A stretch of DNA of 64,000 nt from an archaeon (GTDB lineage Archaea; Thermoproteota; Nitrososphaeria; Nitrososphaerales; Gagatemarchaeaceae). Every line of letters starts with the position of its first letter. Positions within the stretch are counted from its first letter, which is position 1. Where the stretch lies: NCBI GenBank assembly GCA_021827865.1, contig JAKAUC010000013.1, forward strand, positions 248,001 through 312,000, given 5' to 3'. The translations under genes and the position numbers were made by a program. Of this stretch, positions 1-7,983 are shown in pieces. Under the pieces are notes generated by a model, which searched no databases, was not told where the DNA came from, and was given only the letters and a program-made list of their open reading frames with translations.

Positions 1-625
1 GGTCCTCGGACGCCTGCTGGTCCGCCTTCAGCTGGTTCGAAGAGAAAGTGTAGCCGCCAGCGGCCAGGGCCTGCTCAGCCCCGAATGGGAGCCTGATGTT
101 CCCCTTAGTCGTGGCTGTCACGTTCCCGGTGAAGCCTCCCCCTCCGTTTATCGCAAGGACCTGGCTCACATACGAGGAGATGCCGAGGTTCAGGATCATG
201 GTCCTGTAGAACGAGTACCAGATCGTGCTAGCGTTGAGCGGCGTCCCGTTGCTGAACGACTCGGACGGCCAGAGGTTGAAGGTGTAGTTCAACCCGTTCG
301 AAGATACCGACCAGTTCTCGGCGAGCACGCCTACGAAGCTCGAGCCGCTCCTGCCGTTGTAGAACACCAGTCCTTGGTACACGTTCTGCATTATCTCTCC
401 GCCAGGGACGTCATAGCTGGAAGCGGGGTCCACGCTCACAGGAGCGGGGATTTCGTCGACGGTGACGGAGGCCGGCGCCTGCACCGCGGACGTCGTGCTG
501 CTGGTGTGGCTCGGGGGCAAGACTACGAAGAAGTACGCGGCCCCTGCTACCACGAGGATGACAACGACGATGACTGCAACGACTACCCGGGCGATGCCTG
601 AGTGGCGATTACGCAACCAGTCCAC
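1..625 (-). CDS. ABC transporter substrate-binding protein, family 5 (peptide/nickel type), partial
   Basis: The reading frame runs leftward off the window, so only the N-terminal ~208 residues are present. A short basic segment (DWLRNRHSG) is followed by a strongly hydrophobic stretch (residues ~10-30) and a Ser/Thr-rich linker, as in membrane-anchored archaeal binding proteins. The following sequence (ASSYDVPGGEIMQNVYQGLV, then a region with FNLWPSESFSNGTPLNA) matches the start of the SBP_bac_5 fold used for oligopeptide or dipeptide uptake. The GTG start at 625 is chosen because a TATA-like box (642-652) lies at leaderless spacing; TTG at 616 is an alternative. The permease and ATPase partners would lie outside the window. 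The ligand cannot be inferred. Confidence 0.8.
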   Translation of the reverse strand, partial: MDWLRNRHSGIARVVVAVIVVVILVVAGAAYFFVVLPPSHTSSTTSAVQAPASVTVDEIPAPVSVDPASSYDVPGGEIMQNVYQGLVFYNGRSGSSFVGVLAENWSVSSNGLNYTFNLWPSESFSNGTPLNASTIWYSFYRTMILNLGISSYVSQVLAINGGGGFTGNVTATTKGNIRLPFGAEQALAAGGYTFSSNQLKADQQASED

Positions 626-641
626 CCCTACCGCGTCGGCA

Positions 642-677
642 ACATATAAGCAAGATTAGCGTGTACAGAAGTGTACA
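642..677 (-). promoter_or_regulatory. Promoter of the binding-protein gene with TGTACA repeat
   Basis: On the minus strand a TATA-like element (CTTATATG, 642-652) sits about 25 bases before the GTG start at 625. Just upstream of it are two TGTACA hexamers separated by four bases (662-667 and 672-677), each self-complementary, which together look like an operator. The regulator is unknown. Confidence 0.5.
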
Positions 678-720
678 TTCAGCTGGCGCTCGCGGGAGCT
701 GCCCTGCTCGACCCGGCCGG

Positions 721-1854
721 TCAGGCTGTCTGAGCCCGGAGCAACCCGGATATCCTCGACACCCCTTCCTTGATCCTGGGCCCCTCTTCGGCGCAGAAGA
801 CCAGCCGGATGTGCCCTTCGCCGCTGGGGCCGTACTTGGCCCCTGGCATGGTCTTGACCCCGGCCTTCTTCTCGAGGTCCGAGGAGAGATTGACCGAGTC
901 CCGGGAATAGGCAGAGAAGTTCGGGAACACCTCGAAACCCGCATTCGGGGTGTCGCAAGCTACATCCTTGATCTGGGCCAGCGCCTCCAGCATCACCCGA
1001 CGTCTCCCTTCCAGTTCCACCACCATGGCCCGAACCGACTCCGAGCACTGAGCCAGGGCTGCCGCGCCCGCGTACCGCACGGCGTAGCTGACTCCGCCGT
1101 TGTACTCCTCCGAAAGCCGCTTAATCCTTTCAGCGTTCTCCTTCCCCGTCACCACGTAGCCAAGCCGCCAGCCCGTCATGGCGTAGGTCTTGGAGAAGCT
1201 GCTCACGACGTACACCTGGCCGAGGAGAGCCCTGTCGTCGAGGATCGAGTGGTGAGAAGACCCGTCGAAGAGAACCCTGGAGTAGCACTCGTCGAGCAGT
1301 AGCGAGACCCCCCTGTTCTCCTTGAGCAGTTCGCCGAGGGCGTCCAGCTCGGCCCGGCTGCACACGGTGCCGGTCGGATTGTTCGGGTCGCAGAGGTAGA
1401 CCATCCTGGTCTTCTTGGTCAACGCAGACTTGACGGCGTCCACATCCAGCCGCCAGTGCTCCTCCTCGAGGAGGGGGACGAAGACCGGCCTCAGGCCGAA
1501 CACGCCAAGCTTCTCTATGAGGGCGCTGTAGGTCGGCTCTGGGACGACCATCTCATCACCGGGCCTGGCGCAGACCTGGATCGAGAGGGAGAGCGCTTCC
1601 TGGGCCCCGTGGGTCGGACAGACTTCGTTCATGGGGTCGACCTGGACGCCCTGCTCCTCCTGATAATATCGGGCCAGCGCCTTTTCGAGGACGTGTTCGT
1701 CAAACCCCGGGGCAGGAAAATAGTGAGTGCAACCATTGCTCACAGCGAAGTTGAAGGCGTCGACGATCTTTGGGTCGGTCCTGAAGCCCGGGTCGGCGAC
1801 CCACATGTTGATCGGCCCCCCTCGGTCGCTCTCGTGGTCTTCGGCGCCTGCCAT
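721..1854 (-). CDS. PLP-dependent aminotransferase, class I/II
   Basis: This 377-residue protein has the fold-type I aminotransferase signature: an N-terminal INMWVADPGF segment, the PNNPTG substrate-binding motif near residue 164, a conserved DECYSRV segment carrying the PLP-ring Asp, and SFSKTYAMTGWRLGY with the Schiff-base lysine. It probably transfers amino groups between an amino acid and a 2-oxoacid in the cytosol; the sequence does not tell aspartate from aromatic or alanine specificity. The ATG at 1854 is the first start after an in-frame stop. It is slightly short at the N-terminus compared with typical ~390-residue members. It lies downstream of two small genes on the same strand but 150 bases away, so it may have its own promoter. 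Confidence 0.85.
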   Translation of the reverse strand: MAGAEDHESDRGGPINMWVADPGFRTDPKIVDAFNFAVSNGCTHYFPAPGFDEHVLEKALARYYQEEQGVQVDPMNEVCPTHGAQEALSLSIQVCARPGDEMVVPEPTYSALIEKLGVFGLRPVFVPLLEEEHWRLDVDAVKSALTKKTRMVYLCDPNNPTGTVCSRAELDALGELLKENRGVSLLLDECYSRVLFDGSSHHSILDDRALLGQVYVVSSFSKTYAMTGWRLGYVVTGKENAERIKRLSEEYNGGVSYAVRYAGAAALAQCSESVRAMVVELEGRRRVMLEALAQIKDVACDTPNAGFEVFPNFSAYSRDSVNLSSDLEKKAGVKTMPGAKYGPSGEGHIRLVFCAEEGPRIKEGVSRISGLLRAQTA

Positions 1855-2005
1855 GGCGGGCCCCCGGAGCCGGGCGCTCTATTTCTTCCTTCGGCCCGTG
1901 CTGGTCATGGGGGAGGCCGCAGGCGCCCGGCAGGTCTAGCAGGCTGGCAGGACCGCGCGTTATGGCCGGCCTTCGCCCCCCCATCAGATGCTGCGCCTTG
2001 CCCAT

Positions 2006-2188
2006 TCAGGGCCACAGCCCAGACCTCGCCGCGCAGTTCCGGTGATAGAGCTTGAAATGGCGCCCGTCGCTCTTCGAGACGACGGCCCCCTCCTTGAGAG
2101 GGAGCCCGCACAGGCGGCAGACCGCCCTGCCTTCGCTCCTCAGCCTCTGGTATCGGCGCCCCACCAGCCGCCTGAGGATGGCTGTCAT
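2006..2188 (-). CDS. Small zinc-ribbon-like protein
   Basis: A 60-residue protein whose C-terminal half holds CRLCGLPL and later LYHRNCA, a CxxC...HxxC arrangement that could bind one zinc ion. The N-terminal part is basic (ILRRLVGRRYQRLRSEGR). I place the start at ATG 2188 because GGAG lies six bases upstream; a TTG at 2251 would add 21 residues of low-complexity sequence. The gene lies closely downstream of the membrane protein at 2268-2675 and could be cotranscribed. No function is recognised; nucleic-acid binding is a guess from the basic and zinc features. Confidence 0.55.
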   Translation of the reverse strand: MTAILRRLVGRRYQRLRSEGRAVCRLCGLPLKEGAVVSKSDGRHFKLYHRNCAARSGLWP

Positions 2189-2267
2189 CTCACTCTCCGC
2201 CAGGGCGCAGGCGACATCGGGCGCCCCCTCGGGCCCCCGCCCATGGCTCAAGCCCGGCGTCTTCCAT

Positions 2268-2675
2268 CTAGCCGAACCCCTTCATTATCGCCATGTTGAT
2301 GCCTGTGAACGTGGACACGATGAGGAGGAGCAGCCCCGCACCCAGGTAGAAGTTGACCATGCGGGGGCTGGCGGTCTGCCTCCCGCTGAGATAGACGAGG
2401 TAGATTCCCGCCCCTCCGAGGGCGATCACGAACGCGTTCACGAAGGCGTCAGGTAGGGTCTCGAAAGCCGCGCTCGGGTAAGGCGTCAGGCTCTGGACCG
2501 GGGCCGGATACAGCACGGCGAGGGAGAAGCCAGACATGTAGACTACGATGATTATCACGTACAGTGCCCGGATGATGCCTCCTCTCTCTGTCAATGAAGC
2601 GCCGAAGCGGGCGGTGGTGCCTCTCAGCTCCCCCAAGGTCCTCGTGTACGCAGACTCCAAAGCTTGCCTTAGCAT
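2268..2675 (-). CDS. Small integral membrane protein, unknown function
   Basis: The 135-residue product has a soluble ~33-residue N-terminus followed by three predicted membrane spans: IIRALYVIIIVVYMSGFSLAV, AFVNAFVIALGGAGIYLVYL and FYLGAGLLLLIVSTFTGIN. No catalytic motif is visible. A TATA-like TTTATA on the minus strand around 2714-2720 gives a short leader to the ATG at 2675. It heads a possible two-gene unit with the zinc-ribbon protein. I do not recognise the family. Confidence 0.7.
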   Translation of the reverse strand: MLRQALESAYTRTLGELRGTTARFGASLTERGGIIRALYVIIIVVYMSGFSLAVLYPAPVQSLTPYPSAAFETLPDAFVNAFVIALGGAGIYLVYLSGRQTASPRMVNFYLGAGLLLLIVSTFTGINMAIMKGFG

Positions 2676-2954
2676 CGAAACATCCCGTAGAACGAAGGAA
2701 TCCCAGGGCCCGCAGTATAAACCCGGGACAACTACAGCTCGTTACCTACAGCCGCGAGGTCGGGCGGTGGCTCTGAGTGGTCCGCTCGCATTTTTGGAAA
2801 CCGCTGGGTCGACCGACCCGGACCGCCCGGAGTCAGTCAATCGCAGTCCCGAGCCCGCGACCTGGAGAGCCGCTCCCCCTCCGTCTCCGGCCATCGCCGG
2901 CCGGCCCGCCTGATTCAACAGATATTAACGAGCAAGAAAATTGGTGCACTTCTG

Positions 2955-4226
2955 ATGAAGTTTCTTTTCGTGACCGAAGAAAGCCTCTCGGCGGACCTCG
3001 CTTGGCAGCTCAAGAAGGAGGGGCACGATGTCAAGATGTACTGCCACGGCCAGGGCGAGAAGGACGTAGGGCTGGGCTTCTTCGAGAAGGTCGACGAGTG
3101 GGACTCCCTGAAAGACTGGGCGGACGTGATCGTCTTCGACGACGTTGGGACAGGCGCCAAGGCGGAGCAGCTCCGCAGCGAAGGAAAGTTCGTCGTCGGG
3201 GGGAGCCCCTACAGCGACAGGCTCGAGCTGGACAGGGAGTTCGGACAGTCGGAGCTGAACATGGTCGGGGTAGACGTGCTGCCAAGCTGGAACTTCACCT
3301 CCTTTGACGACGCCGTAGATTTCGTGAAGAAGAACCCGGACAGGTACGTCTTGAAGCCGAGCGGCAAGGCGCAGAGCGAGAAGGAGCTCCTCTTCATCGG
3401 TCAGGAGGCCGACGGGAAGGACATCCTCCAGGTCCTGGAGCACTACAAGGCCAACTGGTCCAAGAAGATCAAGGAGTTCCAGATGCAGAAGTACGCCGAG
3501 GGGGTTGAGGTCGCGGTGGGGGCGTTCTTCAACGGGAAGGACTTCGTGATGCCCGTCTGCGTCAACTTCGAACACAAGCGGCTCTTCCCCGGCGAGCTCG
3601 GCCCGAGCACAGGCGAGATGGGCAACTTCTGCTACTGGACCAGGGACAGCCCGATATTCGAACGCACCCTGGGGAAGACCAAGGAGAAGCTGGCAGCCAG
3701 CAAGTTCGTAGGGTACATCGACATCAACTGCATCGTCAACGGCAAGGGCATCTGGCCCCTCGAATGGACCCCCAGATTCGGCTACCCGATGATAAGCATC
3801 CAGATGGAGGGGATCACCAGCGAGTGGGGCCAGTTCCTCTACGACATAGCCCATGGCAATGACACGCAGCTGAAGGCGAAGAAGGGATACCAGGTCGGGG
3901 TGGTTGTCGCGATACCCCCGTGGCCCTTCGAGGACGAGAAGGCGTTCAGGAAGTACTCCGAGGGGGCCGCGATCCTCTTCAGGCGCCAGGCCCTGGACGG
4001 CGTCCACATCGGAGAGGTGAAGCAGGAGGGGGGAGACTGGCACATAGCCGGGAACTCGGGCTACGCCCTGGTGGTGACAGGTTCGGGGGCGACCATGTCG
4101 GACGCCATTGAGAAGGCGTACCAGAACGTGAGGAACGTGATGATCCCTAACATGTTCTACCGGAGCGACATCGGCAAGCGCTGGACCCGTGAGAGCGACC
4201 TGCTGATCAGCTGGGGCTACGTCTAG
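2955..4226 (+). CDS. PurD-like ATP-grasp enzyme
   Basis: The 423-residue product has ATP-grasp architecture resembling phosphoribosylamine-glycine ligase: an N-terminal Rossmann-like preATP domain (MKFLFVTEESLSADLAWQL), an ATP-grasp core with YVLKPSGKAQSEKE and a YAEGVEVAVGAFF segment, and a C-terminal metal-binding region with GYIDINCIV and PLEWTPRFGYPM, whose Glu and Arg match the PurD-type NEFNARFGDPE motif only loosely. That divergence argues for a PurD paralogue acting on a different amine or amino acid rather than the purine enzyme itself. No other purine gene is adjacent. A TATA-like GATATTA at ~2921-2928 suggests a near-leaderless transcript starting by the ATG. Its 3' end overlaps the convergent membrane gene by 20 bases. 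Confidence 0.75.
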   Translation: MKFLFVTEESLSADLAWQLKKEGHDVKMYCHGQGEKDVGLGFFEKVDEWDSLKDWADVIVFDDVGTGAKAEQLRSEGKFVVGGSPYSDRLELDREFGQSELNMVGVDVLPSWNFTSFDDAVDFVKKNPDRYVLKPSGKAQSEKELLFIGQEADGKDILQVLEHYKANWSKKIKEFQMQKYAEGVEVAVGAFFNGKDFVMPVCVNFEHKRLFPGELGPSTGEMGNFCYWTRDSPIFERTLGKTKEKLAASKFVGYIDINCIVNGKGIWPLEWTPRFGYPMISIQMEGITSEWGQFLYDIAHGNDTQLKAKKGYQVGVVVAIPPWPFEDEKAFRKYSEGAAILFRRQALDGVHIGEVKQEGGDWHIAGNSGYALVVTGSGATMSDAIEKAYQNVRNVMIPNMFYRSDIGKRWTRESDLLISWGYV

Positions 4227-4581
4227 CGGCCCGACCGGAGACCGCATACCAGCCGACGAGGACGATGAGCAGCACCTCCGTCGCGAGGCCGACGAATATG
4301 GTCGCCGTCGCCGGGATGTCCCCGCTCGCCACCAGCTGATAGTGTTCTGGCTGGGAGACTGTGGCGGCGAAGGCTATCACCGCGAGGACCAGGCCGAGGT
4401 AGTAGGACGCCCTCGGCCGGACGAAGGTGAGGGCGCTGTCCACCACGAAGAGGGCCTCGCCGAAGGCGACGGAGTAGAAGACGGCGGGCGGGAGCACCGG
4501 ATGGACCTCATAGAGGAACGGGACGCCGAAGAGCGTAGCGAAGTAAATGGTGCCCTGTATTGCCTTCGGCAGAGAGCTCAA
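4207..4581 (-). CDS. Small membrane protein with about four spans
   Basis: This 124-residue protein is mostly hydrophobic, with spans around residues 8-25, 33-52, 60-78 and 90-113, and ends in a basic tail (SGRAARRSPS). The final 20 bases overlap the 3' end of the PurD-like gene on the other strand. A TAAATAT box at about 4604-4613 on the minus strand places transcription start at or just before the ATG. No family is recognised. Confidence 0.65.
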   Translation of the reverse strand: MSSLPKAIQGTIYFATLFGVPFLYEVHPVLPPAVFYSVAFGEALFVVDSALTFVRPRASYYLGLVLAVIAFAATVSQPEHYQLVASGDIPATATIFVGLATEVLLIVLVGWYAVSGRAARRSPS

Positions 4582-4887
4582 CAGCCCACCCAGGCGCGGA
4601 TTGATATTTACTATTTATGGCTCGTTAAGGAGGCGTCATTTCCGTTCAATAATAACAATCCCTAGTAGTTGCCGCCGTCGAGCGAGCGCACCCCGTTTGC
4701 TTGAATCTTTGGTTACCCCCGTTCACGTCGTCGCCCCTTATGTTTCTCGTACCTGATCGAATCAGCTTGTGATTTGGTCGCATTGGCGCGATATGGCGGA
4801 CAAGACAACTCATGAGTCGGAGGATGACTTCGTGTCGAAACGACTACTTGGGCATTATCCACCCCTGCCGTTAGAAGTCAGAATCTT
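4582..4887. other. AT-richer intergenic stretch at the left edge of an island
   Basis: About 300 bases with no convincing gene. Base composition shifts here from very GC-rich to clearly more AT-rich. It holds the minus-strand TATA box of the 124-residue membrane gene near 4604-4613. The only possible peptide is a 32-codon plus-strand frame at 4793-4891 (starting MADKTTHESEDDF) without a clear promoter; I do not call it a gene. No tRNA or direct repeat that could mark an attachment site was found by eye. Confidence 0.4.
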
Positions 4888-5688
4888 CTAGCGTGGAATA
4901 GCTTGTATCGAGTCTGTAGGAATCATCTTCCGAAAACGGTGAACAGAATACACCAGGACAACTGGCACAAGGAACACCATGATGAAACCGACTTCTATTC
5001 CGCCTTGGCTGCCTGTGAATGCGAACACTGGAACGATGGCATCGTAGAAGAAATGTTCCATGACACAGAGCGTGAGGTTCCCTTCCGAAACAACATAGGT
5101 AGCACTTAAGACCAATCCTCCGAAGATGATGGTATTCGCATACTGTTCGATCATTGGCAGCGTGTGTGCTTCTTCGGCGATGACAAAGACATGGAGCAGC
5201 AGGAAGACACCAGTTGATACCAACATTGCAAGAACGCTGAACCGGACGCTCTGCTTATTCCCCGAGTTGTGAAGAAACTCGGTGATGACGTAACCTCGCG
5301 AGAATGTTTCCTCCGCGGTCGCGACGATTGCCCACGAGGCGACCAATGCGACGTAACCTTGAAGAGTAGCAGGTTGTACAGTTCCGCCATTTCCTGACCC
5401 GATGCAAAGTTGCAGGACGTTGCAGTTCTTTGGGAGAAGGACTAGCAGCAGGACGTAGTAAAACGCCAAGACCGCCAACTCAGCGAGCGAGCGTTTAGAG
5501 ACTCTCTGTAACTTCCCTAGGCTACTTGAGTTCCACAATGCGAAGAGCGCGATGCCCAGCAAACCTCCTTCAGCGAAAACTACCCGTTCAAAGTAGGAAG
5601 CAAAGTAATTGGCCTGATTTCCGAAGTAGGCAAAGCCGAGACCAACGACTATGACAGTGACAAATCTCAGTGGTTGTTTCTTGTCCAT
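4888..5688 (-). CDS. CPBP-family intramembrane metalloprotease (CAAX protease-like)
   Basis: The 266-residue protein has about seven hydrophobic segments and the three CPBP/Abi motifs: AEETFSRGY (EExxxR) near residue 126, a LLLHV histidine segment, and VMEHFFYDA in the third motif. These residues form the glutamate/histidine metal site inside the membrane in the CAAX prenyl-protease 2 relatives. Family roles include prenyl-protein processing, peptide maturation and bacteriocin immunity; which applies here cannot be read from sequence. The gene is noticeably less GC-rich than its chromosomal neighbours and lies in the island at 4.6-8.5 kb. A GCATAAACATA box near 5725-5733 gives a leader of about 14 bases. 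Confidence 0.8.
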   Translation of the reverse strand: MDKKQPLRFVTVIVVGLGFAYFGNQANYFASYFERVVFAEGGLLGIALFALWNSSSLGKLQRVSKRSLAELAVLAFYYVLLLVLLPKNCNVLQLCIGSGNGGTVQPATLQGYVALVASWAIVATAEETFSRGYVITEFLHNSGNKQSVRFSVLAMLVSTGVFLLLHVFVIAEEAHTLPMIEQYANTIIFGGLVLSATYVVSEGNLTLCVMEHFFYDAIVPVFAFTGSQGGIEVGFIMVFLVPVVLVYSVHRFRKMIPTDSIQAIPR

Positions 5689-5727
5689 ACTTACAACACT
5701 GTGTATTCTTGCCAGGACGCCCTATGT

Positions 5728-5871
5728 TTATGCCTGGTCATCGCACCCTGTGCACCTGACTTGTGGTGGCTTCCCCTTTAGCGCCTTCAGAATGTGTGAG
5801 ACCCCGATTGAATCGTGGATGATATAATAGTCCCAATCTTCATTTCCTCCTGCTTCGTGTGTGGCCCTCAA
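5728..5871 (-). CDS. Putative 47-residue protein with CxxC
   Basis: A short frame starting TTG at 5871, which overlaps the stop of the preceding small ORF (TTGA). The product begins RATHEAGGNEDWDYYIIHDS and ends with a CTGCD motif that could bind metal. Amino-acid composition looks protein-like rather than random, and it lies between the HTH-like ORF and the CPBP gene on the same strand. Its stop codon touches the TATA box of the CPBP gene. It is too short to assign to a family; it could be a remnant of a longer gene. Confidence 0.35.
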   Translation of the reverse strand: MRATHEAGGNEDWDYYIIHDSIGVSHILKALKGKPPQVRCTGCDDQA

Positions 5872-5984
5872 TTCGAAACCTCCAGCATCTCTCGAAGCTC
5901 ACGGGCATACTTTCGCACTAGCTTGGGGTTCAATCCGAAGAAGTCGGCCAGACATTTGGCCGTGACATGATTCCGACTGTTCAT
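5868..5984 (-). CDS. Putative 38-residue helix-turn-helix-like protein
   Basis: From ATG 5984 the product contains HVTAKCLADFFGLNPKLVRK followed by YARELREMLE, a pattern typical of a small helix-turn-helix with a basic recognition helix. A TATA-like CCTTATACC at ~6009-6015 on the minus strand is 26-27 bases upstream, which fits a leaderless mRNA. The stop overlaps the TTG of the 47-residue ORF. The first codons lie antisense to the N-terminus of the methylase fragment at 5967-6647, so one of the two N-termini is probably not used. It could be a tiny regulator of the downstream CPBP gene or a broken piece of a larger regulator. Confidence 0.4.
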   Translation of the reverse strand: MNSRNHVTAKCLADFFGLNPKLVRKYARELREMLEVSN

Positions 5985-6647
5985 AACCAATTCAGGAAGC
6001 GATTCAGGTATAAGGCGTGGTGTCAGTCAAGTCTTTGGAAGGAGGAGAGAAGGGTGTTCGAGTCTATTCTTGGACCGAGGAAAGCTGTCAAAGCACTCCC
6101 CGATTTCCACTCGGAATGGCCCAATGTAATTCGAAATGGGTCTGCCAAAGTGATAATGCCCGGCAGAGTAAACTTAGCGGCTCCTGGAACTCGCCTTATG
6201 GCAATCAGAGCAAGTGACCCAATATTCATGTGTGGATTCATGTGGGGGTTCAGTGCTCACAACGCGGAGGATGAGAAGTTGCTCACACTATGGCTCAATA
6301 CGGCCGTCTTCTTCTTCCAACTCTTGTCGCTACAGACAGTCACTGAGGGTTCGTGGGTAAAATTGCACAGCAAACACTTCGCCAAGGCCCAAGTCTTGGA
6401 TATGGAAGCCCTAAGCAGAAGCGTGAAAGATAGGCTTTTGGAACTCTACGATGAAATGAAGCATGTTAAGTGGCCGTCCCTGCTTGACCAGTACTCTTCC
6501 CCGCCAAAGGAGAGACGCAGGCTGGATGCCGAAGTCTTGAAGGTCCTCGGGGTTAGCACGGCGCAAGTTGATGGGACACTTGATGCCATCTACGCAGCAA
6601 ACGCAAAGACGTTACGGACTATGAAGGCGACAATGACCTCAGAGTGA
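5967..6647 (+). pseudogene. C-terminal fragment of an N6-adenine DNA methylase (Eco57I-like)
   Basis: The frame encodes 226 residues resembling only the C-terminal target-recognition half of large class I N6 DNA methylases of restriction systems: VNLAAPGTRLMAI, EDEKLLTLWLNTAVFFFQLL, TEGSWVKLHSKH, then a helical tail with LDAIYAANAKTL. The SAM-binding FxGxG motif and catalytic (D/N/S)PP(Y/F) motif are absent because the upstream portion is missing. The first ~50 residues look non-homologous and lie antisense to another ORF, so the true coding remainder begins near 6080. I infer a truncated remnant of a restriction-modification gene; a standalone recognition domain is less likely. Confidence 0.6.
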
Positions 6648-6651
6648 GTAG

Positions 6652-6909
6652 CTACTCCCTCGACTCGGAGAGCGCTTTGAGCAGTTCGAAACCTTGAGGC
6701 CTGCCGAACGCCACAAACTCCGGCATCTCGCCAAAGACAATGTGCCTGAATTCTCCCAGCTTCTCATCAACCGCCCAGACCTTCTCTTGATACTTGAACG
6801 TCGGCAGTTTCCGAGGGTTTGCCAACCCATTGAGAATGGGCTTGTCGAGGCTTATCTCTTTAGAAGCGTTGCAGGACAGTATCCACTGCCTCAGCCTGCA
6901 ATTCTTGCT
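6652..6909 (-). pseudogene. Gene remnant, protein-like frame without a good start
   Basis: On the minus strand a frame open from a TAA at 6910-6912 to TAG at 6652-6654 encodes a protein-like sequence of about 85 residues, for example KPILNGLANPRKLPTFKYQE followed by an acidic VWAVDEKLGEF segment. It has no ATG or GTG start; only an internal TTG would give ~58 residues. The sequence looks like the end of a longer gene whose 5' part has been lost where the gene at 6939 now begins. Family not recognised. It sits in the AT-rich island beside another truncated gene. Confidence 0.4.
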
Positions 6910-6938
6910 TTAAATCACGCTAGTCAAAGTAACTTGGT

Positions 6939-7466
6939 GTGGAATCCCTCTTCGATTCCAGATGGGTAGGTCCGATATGGTTCTCGCGGTTCAGGGAGAG
7001 ACTCTGGAAACATTGGAGGGAGCAGTGGGGAAGCGGGGCTCAATATACGAAGGCTGTCTTGGACTTTTTAGAAGACATGGGGAAGGAGGAAGGTTGCAGC
7101 GTTGAGAGGGAGAAAAGCAAGAGAGACATGGTTTGGCTGAAGGGAGATAGGCTAGTAGCGCATATCGAACATGAAAACAACGGTGACGACTGGGACTACC
7201 TGCGGGAACACGAGATTGAGGATCTGCTCAGAACCGACGCTAGATTGAAGGTTTTGATTACTTATGTCAGAAAGAACAGGTATCCCGTGAAGGAGTATTC
7301 TGATGGGTTAGGGGACATTCTGAGGGAAAGAGAGGGGGACAGGTCAGAATACTTACTAGTGGTTGCACCTTGGCACGCGCTAGAAGCAGCGGACTTTGTG
7401 GCCCATTACTGGAGACCTTCTTACGAGCACGAACTTCTGGTGCGCCCATCGGGTGGGAACAGCTAG
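6939..7466 (+). CDS. Hypothetical protein, possible PD-(D/E)XK nuclease fold
   Basis: A 175-residue soluble protein. The central part has SKRDMVWLKGDRLVAHIEHE followed by a helix with REHEIEDLL and the strand LKVLITYV. An Asp followed ~12 residues later by an ExE in a beta strand is compatible with a divergent PD-(D/E)XK metal site, though the usual Lys is not seen. Start is GTG 6939: a TTTAAAT box at 6909-6915 puts the transcription start on this codon. A 7-bp inverted repeat (6940-6946/6954-6960) lies in the first codons. The next gene follows after three bases, suggesting an operon. Its island context beside a methylase fragment suggests a defence or restriction role; that is inference. 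Confidence 0.6.
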   Translation: MESLFDSRWVGPIWFSRFRERLWKHWREQWGSGAQYTKAVLDFLEDMGKEEGCSVEREKSKRDMVWLKGDRLVAHIEHENNGDDWDYLREHEIEDLLRTDARLKVLITYVRKNRYPVKEYSDGLGDILREREGDRSEYLLVVAPWHALEAADFVAHYWRPSYEHELLVRPSGGNS

Positions 7467-7469
7467 AGA

Positions 7470-7913
7470 ATGGTCTCGACCATTCTGACCCTCACTGACA
7501 TTCTTCTAGGTCTAACTGGCGCTGTACTGGGTTCCTTCCCCTCAACATTCGAAAAGTCCATTGGCAGGCTTGGGACTGATGCTCAAACCAGGCGCCTTTG
7601 GGGTCGCCTTACGAACGCTGGGGAACTAACAGACAACAAGGACGTGCAGAGGCTCATTTCCGGTCTAGGCATAGAAGACCCTCAAGTGTTCAGACTAAGG
7701 GTGGAAACAGGAATGAATTTCGCGCAGCCCAGGACCCTCACAAGGTGGGTGAGTCAGTGGGACTCAGGCGACAAAGCGCTTCCGAATATTCTTGACATGG
7801 ATGCCGTTGACACTGAGATTGAGCACGACGAGACAAGTCGCCGGAATAGGTGGGCGTTTGGAATGATAGCAATCGCTTATGCTATTCAAGTCTTGGCCCT
7901 GTTTGTACCGTAG
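7470..7913 (+). CDS. Hypothetical membrane-associated protein
   Basis: The 147-residue product has a hydrophobic N-terminal segment (ILTLTDILLGLTGAVLG), a hydrophilic middle with many Arg and Asp residues, and a C-terminal span (FGMIAIAYAIQVLALF). It is separated from the preceding gene by only three bases, so the two are probably cotranscribed and may work together. No family is recognised. Confidence 0.55.
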   Translation: MVSTILTLTDILLGLTGAVLGSFPSTFEKSIGRLGTDAQTRRLWGRLTNAGELTDNKDVQRLISGLGIEDPQVFRLRVETGMNFAQPRTLTRWVSQWDSGDKALPNILDMDAVDTEIEHDETSRRNRWAFGMIAIAYAIQVLALFVP

Positions 7914-7983
7914 ACGACGCCCGAATGCCGCCAAAGAGGAATTCGTTCCTAAGAGCTAAGTCTTGACGAAGCACGTCTAGCCA

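Noticed and set aside
2925-4247. Long minus-strand open frame of 440 codons
   Set aside because: It is antisense to the PurD-like gene; its product is low-complexity and follows the codon periodicity of the real gene in GC-rich DNA.
4793-4891. 32-codon plus-strand ORF
   Set aside because: No TATA box or homology signal; it overlaps the CPBP stop.
6931-6965. tRNA-like T-arm with TTCGATT
   Set aside because: The bases flanking the loop do not form a 5-bp stem and no other arms are present; it is a small inverted repeat in the first codons of a gene.
6694-6969. 91-codon plus-strand frame between the methylase fragment and the gene at 6939
   Set aside because: The minus-strand frame over the same bases looks more protein-like, and this one lacks a promoter.
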